The translations under genes and the position numbers were made by a program. Positions 60,176 through 64,000 of a stretch of DNA of 64,000 bases are shown here, piece by piece (position 1 is the stretch's first letter; each line of letters begins with the position of its first letter). This DNA comes from Chionis minor (taxonomy: Eukaryota > Chordata > Aves > Charadriiformes > Chionididae), in assembly GCA_013398295.1 (NCBI GenBank), contig VZSF01001513.1, forward strand, positions 874,384 to 938,383. The letters run 5' to 3'. The notes below the pieces were generated by a model. That model saw only the letters and a program-made list of their open reading frames with translations, had not been told where the DNA came from and ran no database searches.

Positions 60176-63100
60176 CAGTGAATGGGGAGCCAGTTGACTT
60201 GTATTTCTGACCCTGACTTATTTTTATTTATTATGAGTGGACACCAGCTGCTTCTTTGTTGTCTAAAATATACTGTCTGCCCTTGAACTTTGACATTTTC
60301 CTTCCAAGAGCATGATTTAGACTTAGTCCATGGTTTGCCAAACCAGCAGGCTACATCATACTTTTGGACTTCCAACAGACCATGAGTGGCCAATCCCCCA
60401 CCTACCTTTGGAGAGGTACATAAAGTAAAATACGAAAAACATATACAAGGGCTTACAAAATGAAAGCCTTGATCGACAGGGCCACAGTTTGTGTGATTAC
60501 CTTTGCTGATATGTTCAATTAACAGTCTTGTCAAGGAAAACCTGGTTTTGGTCACTCAACCTTACTTCATTTAACTTGATAGTCCTCGGTATCCAACAGT
60601 GGGATAAACCAGATTCCTTAGCTTTGTTTGTTTTGGCCTACCGTGTCTCTTTATGAGGAAAATGGTCAAAGTAAAGTGCTTCCTCTGTGTATTTTGACAG
60701 GAAACAGTACTAATATGCTTTCCTTTTGTCGTATGCCTTGCTCTTTTCTCCTGGTGTTGTTTAAATATTTTCAGTCCAATGACATATTTATTAACCCACC
60801 ACTCTCTGCATGGGGTAAGACTTTGATTGGCCCATCTGTAAAGACTCTCGGTTAAGGTGGTTTTTTCAGCAAGAGTTAATAATATTACTACTATTCACGT
60901 AAAACTCTGAGACAATCTCTTTAAAAATGGAGCACATTTATCTAAAACAGCTGGTTAAGAGAGCATGAGGGCCCAGCTAGAGTCGGCAAGGTCGGGGGTC
61001 AGGGTTAACACCAATCTCTGTGGAACTTTGAAGCTGACATTTTACAGATTATATGTGTCTCAGTGCACAGTGGGCATGGCATATAAATTGGTCTTAGAGG
61101 CCCCTATTTGTTCTCTGCATTTTTATGAGCCCACAGAGTTGTTCTTTGAAGCAGCACACACAGAAAATAAAAACTCATTTTAATGTTGTGGAACTATTTG
61201 CAGTAAATCATGTTAACATCCTGGATTTTCTTTAGAGAGATGCAGTGTGTTTTTCCATGTTCTTGGGTGCTGTTATGGCCTCTGATTTAATCCCAAATTT
61301 TTCCTTTTAATCTCTCTTCATACACCTTCTTTTCTGTTCCTCACTTTGGTATTTGCACAGTTATCCTGTATGTCCAGCTGATGTGAAGGTAGCAAGGACA
61401 CCTTCATTTTGCTTCATGCAGTGATTTTGCTATTGTAAAAGCTTTCTCTCTCCTCTATCGAAAGTCCCCTGGCACTATTAACCCCTTGCTATTGTATGGC
61501 ACTGTAGCCTTACAAGAAAGCATCTGATTTCAAAGAGACTAAGTTCCATTCTGGAACTAATTATATCATTTACTTTATGGATTTTTTTTAATTGCTAGGT
61601 GTTTTAACTGGAAAATACTGAATTCTGGAGAGCCACAAGGAACAGACACTGTTAACAGAATCTGCTGGAGGTATTTTAGCCACCTAATTAATTTTCAATA
61701 AATGCTTCCAATGGGTAATTTGCTTCTGGCCAAATGTAAATCAACTGGAGACAAATAGGGTTAAAATTAGAAATGTGTGATGGGGGCAATGTTTATGGAC
61801 AAAATAACCTGGCACTCCTAGAAATAACTTGCTGACAGTAATAGAAAATTAGACCACACAGACGTTAACAAAAACTGAACATGGGTATCACATGGCCCGG
61901 TAGAGTTTCTCCAGCTGGACACACAACTGGCTCCTATGTGCAGGTCTTGCCACACAAGGCCTGCTGATCCTTAATCTTCCCTTGGTATGGATTGGGCATA
62001 ACATGACCTCAGTCCTCCTCTATCTGGCATGCTTCCTAAGGTGCCTTTTTTCTGTTCTCTTTTACAAAAATTGACCTTATTGGCCACTTAAAACCGTCAC
62101 AGAGCTTCAAAGACACTCCAACTAGTACGAATATCCTCCCAAGCTTTTATGTTCTCTAGTCTTAGAGGTCATATTTTCAGAGGTACATTCAGAGGCTGAA
62201 ACACAGACAATTGATGAATAAAGTTTTCCAATTTTGTTAATTTATAATGGTACTAATTAACACCAGCTTTTGAGAGAAATAGACAGAATTTAAAAAAAAA
62301 AAACCAAACACTTCTGGCACATTTGCTTTTTTAAGTTTCCTCTCCCCTCTCACATGCTCTTCTCTCAGAGCCTTCTAATTCTATGATAAATCCCCTTGTC
62401 TTCTCCTCCAGAAAATGAAGCCAGTATCTGTCCCTCCCTAAAAGACCTAGTAAGAGATTCTTCTTATAACTTCCAGTCTCCCATGCCAGGTGGCCCTTAG
62501 ACAGGTCTGTTAAATGGCCAAGGTCTCCCATGAGGCAACCCTCTGCGAAGTCCCTTCCTGCCCTTAAATTCAAACTATAAAAAGCTAGTCTGACCTGGGC
62601 AAAGGGAGACTCTCTATCCATGGAAACTTCTATATGAAAAGAGGCTTGAAAAGAGGTTAAGGTTTGATGCCTCTTTATTGAGTCTTAAGTCACTTTTACC
62701 TTTATAATTTAGAATAAATTAGCCAACTTGGTTCAGAGAAAACAACAGGATTGGTGTTCCTTGCTGCTGAGTGTATCTGTGAGCTGTGGATATTGGAAGA
62801 GCCTTCAGAACAGATACCAGCCGCTGTGTAAATAGGGAAATCTCTCAAAGCTGGCATTCACGGGCAGACCAGCAGCAGTAGTAATAAGACATAGTGGAGT
62901 TGCAGCGACATCGCTGGCCTAAAAAACAGGCCAGAGATAACTATGTGATACAGGACATGACAAATATTGGCTGCAAGTAAATAAACGTAAGGACAAGTGA
63001 CTTTTGGAGGCATGTGATTACCCTGCTAGAAGAAAGCTTGCTTAAATCTTTAGCGCTATCTGAAAGCAAAAGTCAATGACACAGGCTTGCAACTTGTATA

Positions 63101-64000
63101 AACGTCTCTAAACATAAAGGTGACAAAGCAAACTATGACAATCCTCCTGCTATTTTCCTAGTCTCTGATATTGAAAAGATCCTCACATGGTCTCAATATT
63201 TCCCTAAGTTGTAACGGGTTTAGGTCTGGTCATGTTCTATAGATAGGATCTCTGTCAACTTCAGAAAGAGATCCTGGGAGCAAATTTGTTGGTCGATCGA
63301 GCAATAGCTTTTAACGCTGTAAAATCATGAGGGGGTCTGGAAAATGTTGTTCATCTTTTTGAAGTCCCACAAAGTTTATTTCTGTCACTTTATTTTTCTG
63401 TAATGGACAGTGTATGGAAAATGGCAATGTATCAGACTCCATTCCTGTCTCAAGCAGCCCCAAACAAGGTTGTGTGCTGGCTCCCACGCTGGTTTCCTTC
63501 TTTTTCTTGGCTGTGCTGGCAGAGGCATTTTGCTGACATTGAGAGAGGAATATTTATTTAGTTCTATACCAATGGAAAGTTTCTCCATCTGCAGTGCTGC
63601 TCATCAGAGATCTTCTTTTTTTCAAATGACTTAATGCTGGTAACCTCTTCAGTTGAAGACATTTGCTTAAGCAGTGACCATTTTGCTGAGCAGCCAGTTG
63701 AGTGGGTTTCATGACTGAAAAACAGGATGTGCGTGTCCATCCTGTTCCTGCTTCTCTCCGGTCTGGGAGAGCTTTGCTGGTTAGTAAGAATGCTGTCACA
63801 GAAGCTGCTGATGAGATTAGCCATTGCACGGCTTTGCATTTTGGCTGTGGTCACACCTCTGTACGACAACATTGAGAAACTAAGCAGTAATAATAATGTC
63901 TGACAAAATGTCCAGCTCATACTGTGCCTTCCTGGTTATAAGACATGGGTAACATACTGTTGCTCCATGAAAATGCCAAACCTATATAGCCTATGTGCTT
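60176..64000. other. Unique sequence, no recognised gene
   Basis: Short frames on both strands without family features. AT-rich patch with TAATTAATTTTCAATAAATG at about 61685 looks like conserved noncoding DNA. An A-run lies at about 62292-62303. Overlapping minus-strand frames at 63554-63920 show no domain. Confidence 0.4.

Noticed and set aside
1..64000. CRISPR arrays, bacterial operons, phage or toxin genes, or known microRNA genes
   Set aside because: No regular direct repeats with spacers, no dense coding, and no mature microRNA sequence I know was seen; the window is a vertebrate nuclear segment.

Overview
The window is vertebrate nuclear DNA from a bird. Four CR1 LINE copies carry the avian 3' end (GGTTGGAAGGGACC / TCATAGAAT repeats), and there is a solo LTR (GTGGTTTAACCCCAGCC...) of a kind I know from many neoavian genomes. 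Older amniote repeats (MIR-type SINEs, ancient CR1/L3-like relics, palindromic relics) support this. Nothing is prokaryotic: no operons, ribosome binding sites or dense reading frames. Most open frames are chance openings between stops.

I find no gene I can name. The window reads as intergenic or deep intronic. The clearest coding homology is the reverse transcriptase of CR1 copies and a decayed C2H2 zinc-finger fragment near 53.65-53.76 kb on the minus strand. Several short stretches have good splice-site architecture and an open frame and are given as low-confidence candidate exons: 5488-5608, 7320-7373, 13167-, 16258-16331, 25028-25133, 34672-34764 and 57332-57405 on plus, and a 16-nt microexon-like unit at 30960-30975 on minus. 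The 34672 and 57332 candidates are phase-compatible.

Layout: 1-2076 unique. 2077-3510 CR1 (minus). 3511-17693 unique sequence with candidate exons, a GC-rich pyrimidine-rich block (12.6-13.2 kb), a conserved-looking AT-rich block (13.3-13.85 kb) and a MIR foldback (15.86-15.93 kb). 17694-18503 CR1 (plus). 18504-26606 unique, ending in a GC-rich block with few stops. 26607-27209 solo LTR with a 5-bp target duplication. 27215-36780 unique. 36790-37520 ancient CR1 relic (plus), then a purine-rich tract. 39325-39890 ancient CR1 relic (minus). 43513-44502 and 44882-45455 two CR1 copies of different subfamilies, both minus. 47165-49184 a cluster of old SINE-like and palindromic relics. 53.3-53.8 kb a G-quadruplex motif and the zinc-finger relic. 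58.03-58.17 kb MIR (minus). 60.03-60.18 kb palindromic relic. The rest to 64000 is unique, AT-leaning sequence.

The genes do not form a system. The window mainly records several ages of retrotransposon insertion in a gene-poor region. I see no convincing new biological system. Family calls rest on recognition by eye, not on database search.
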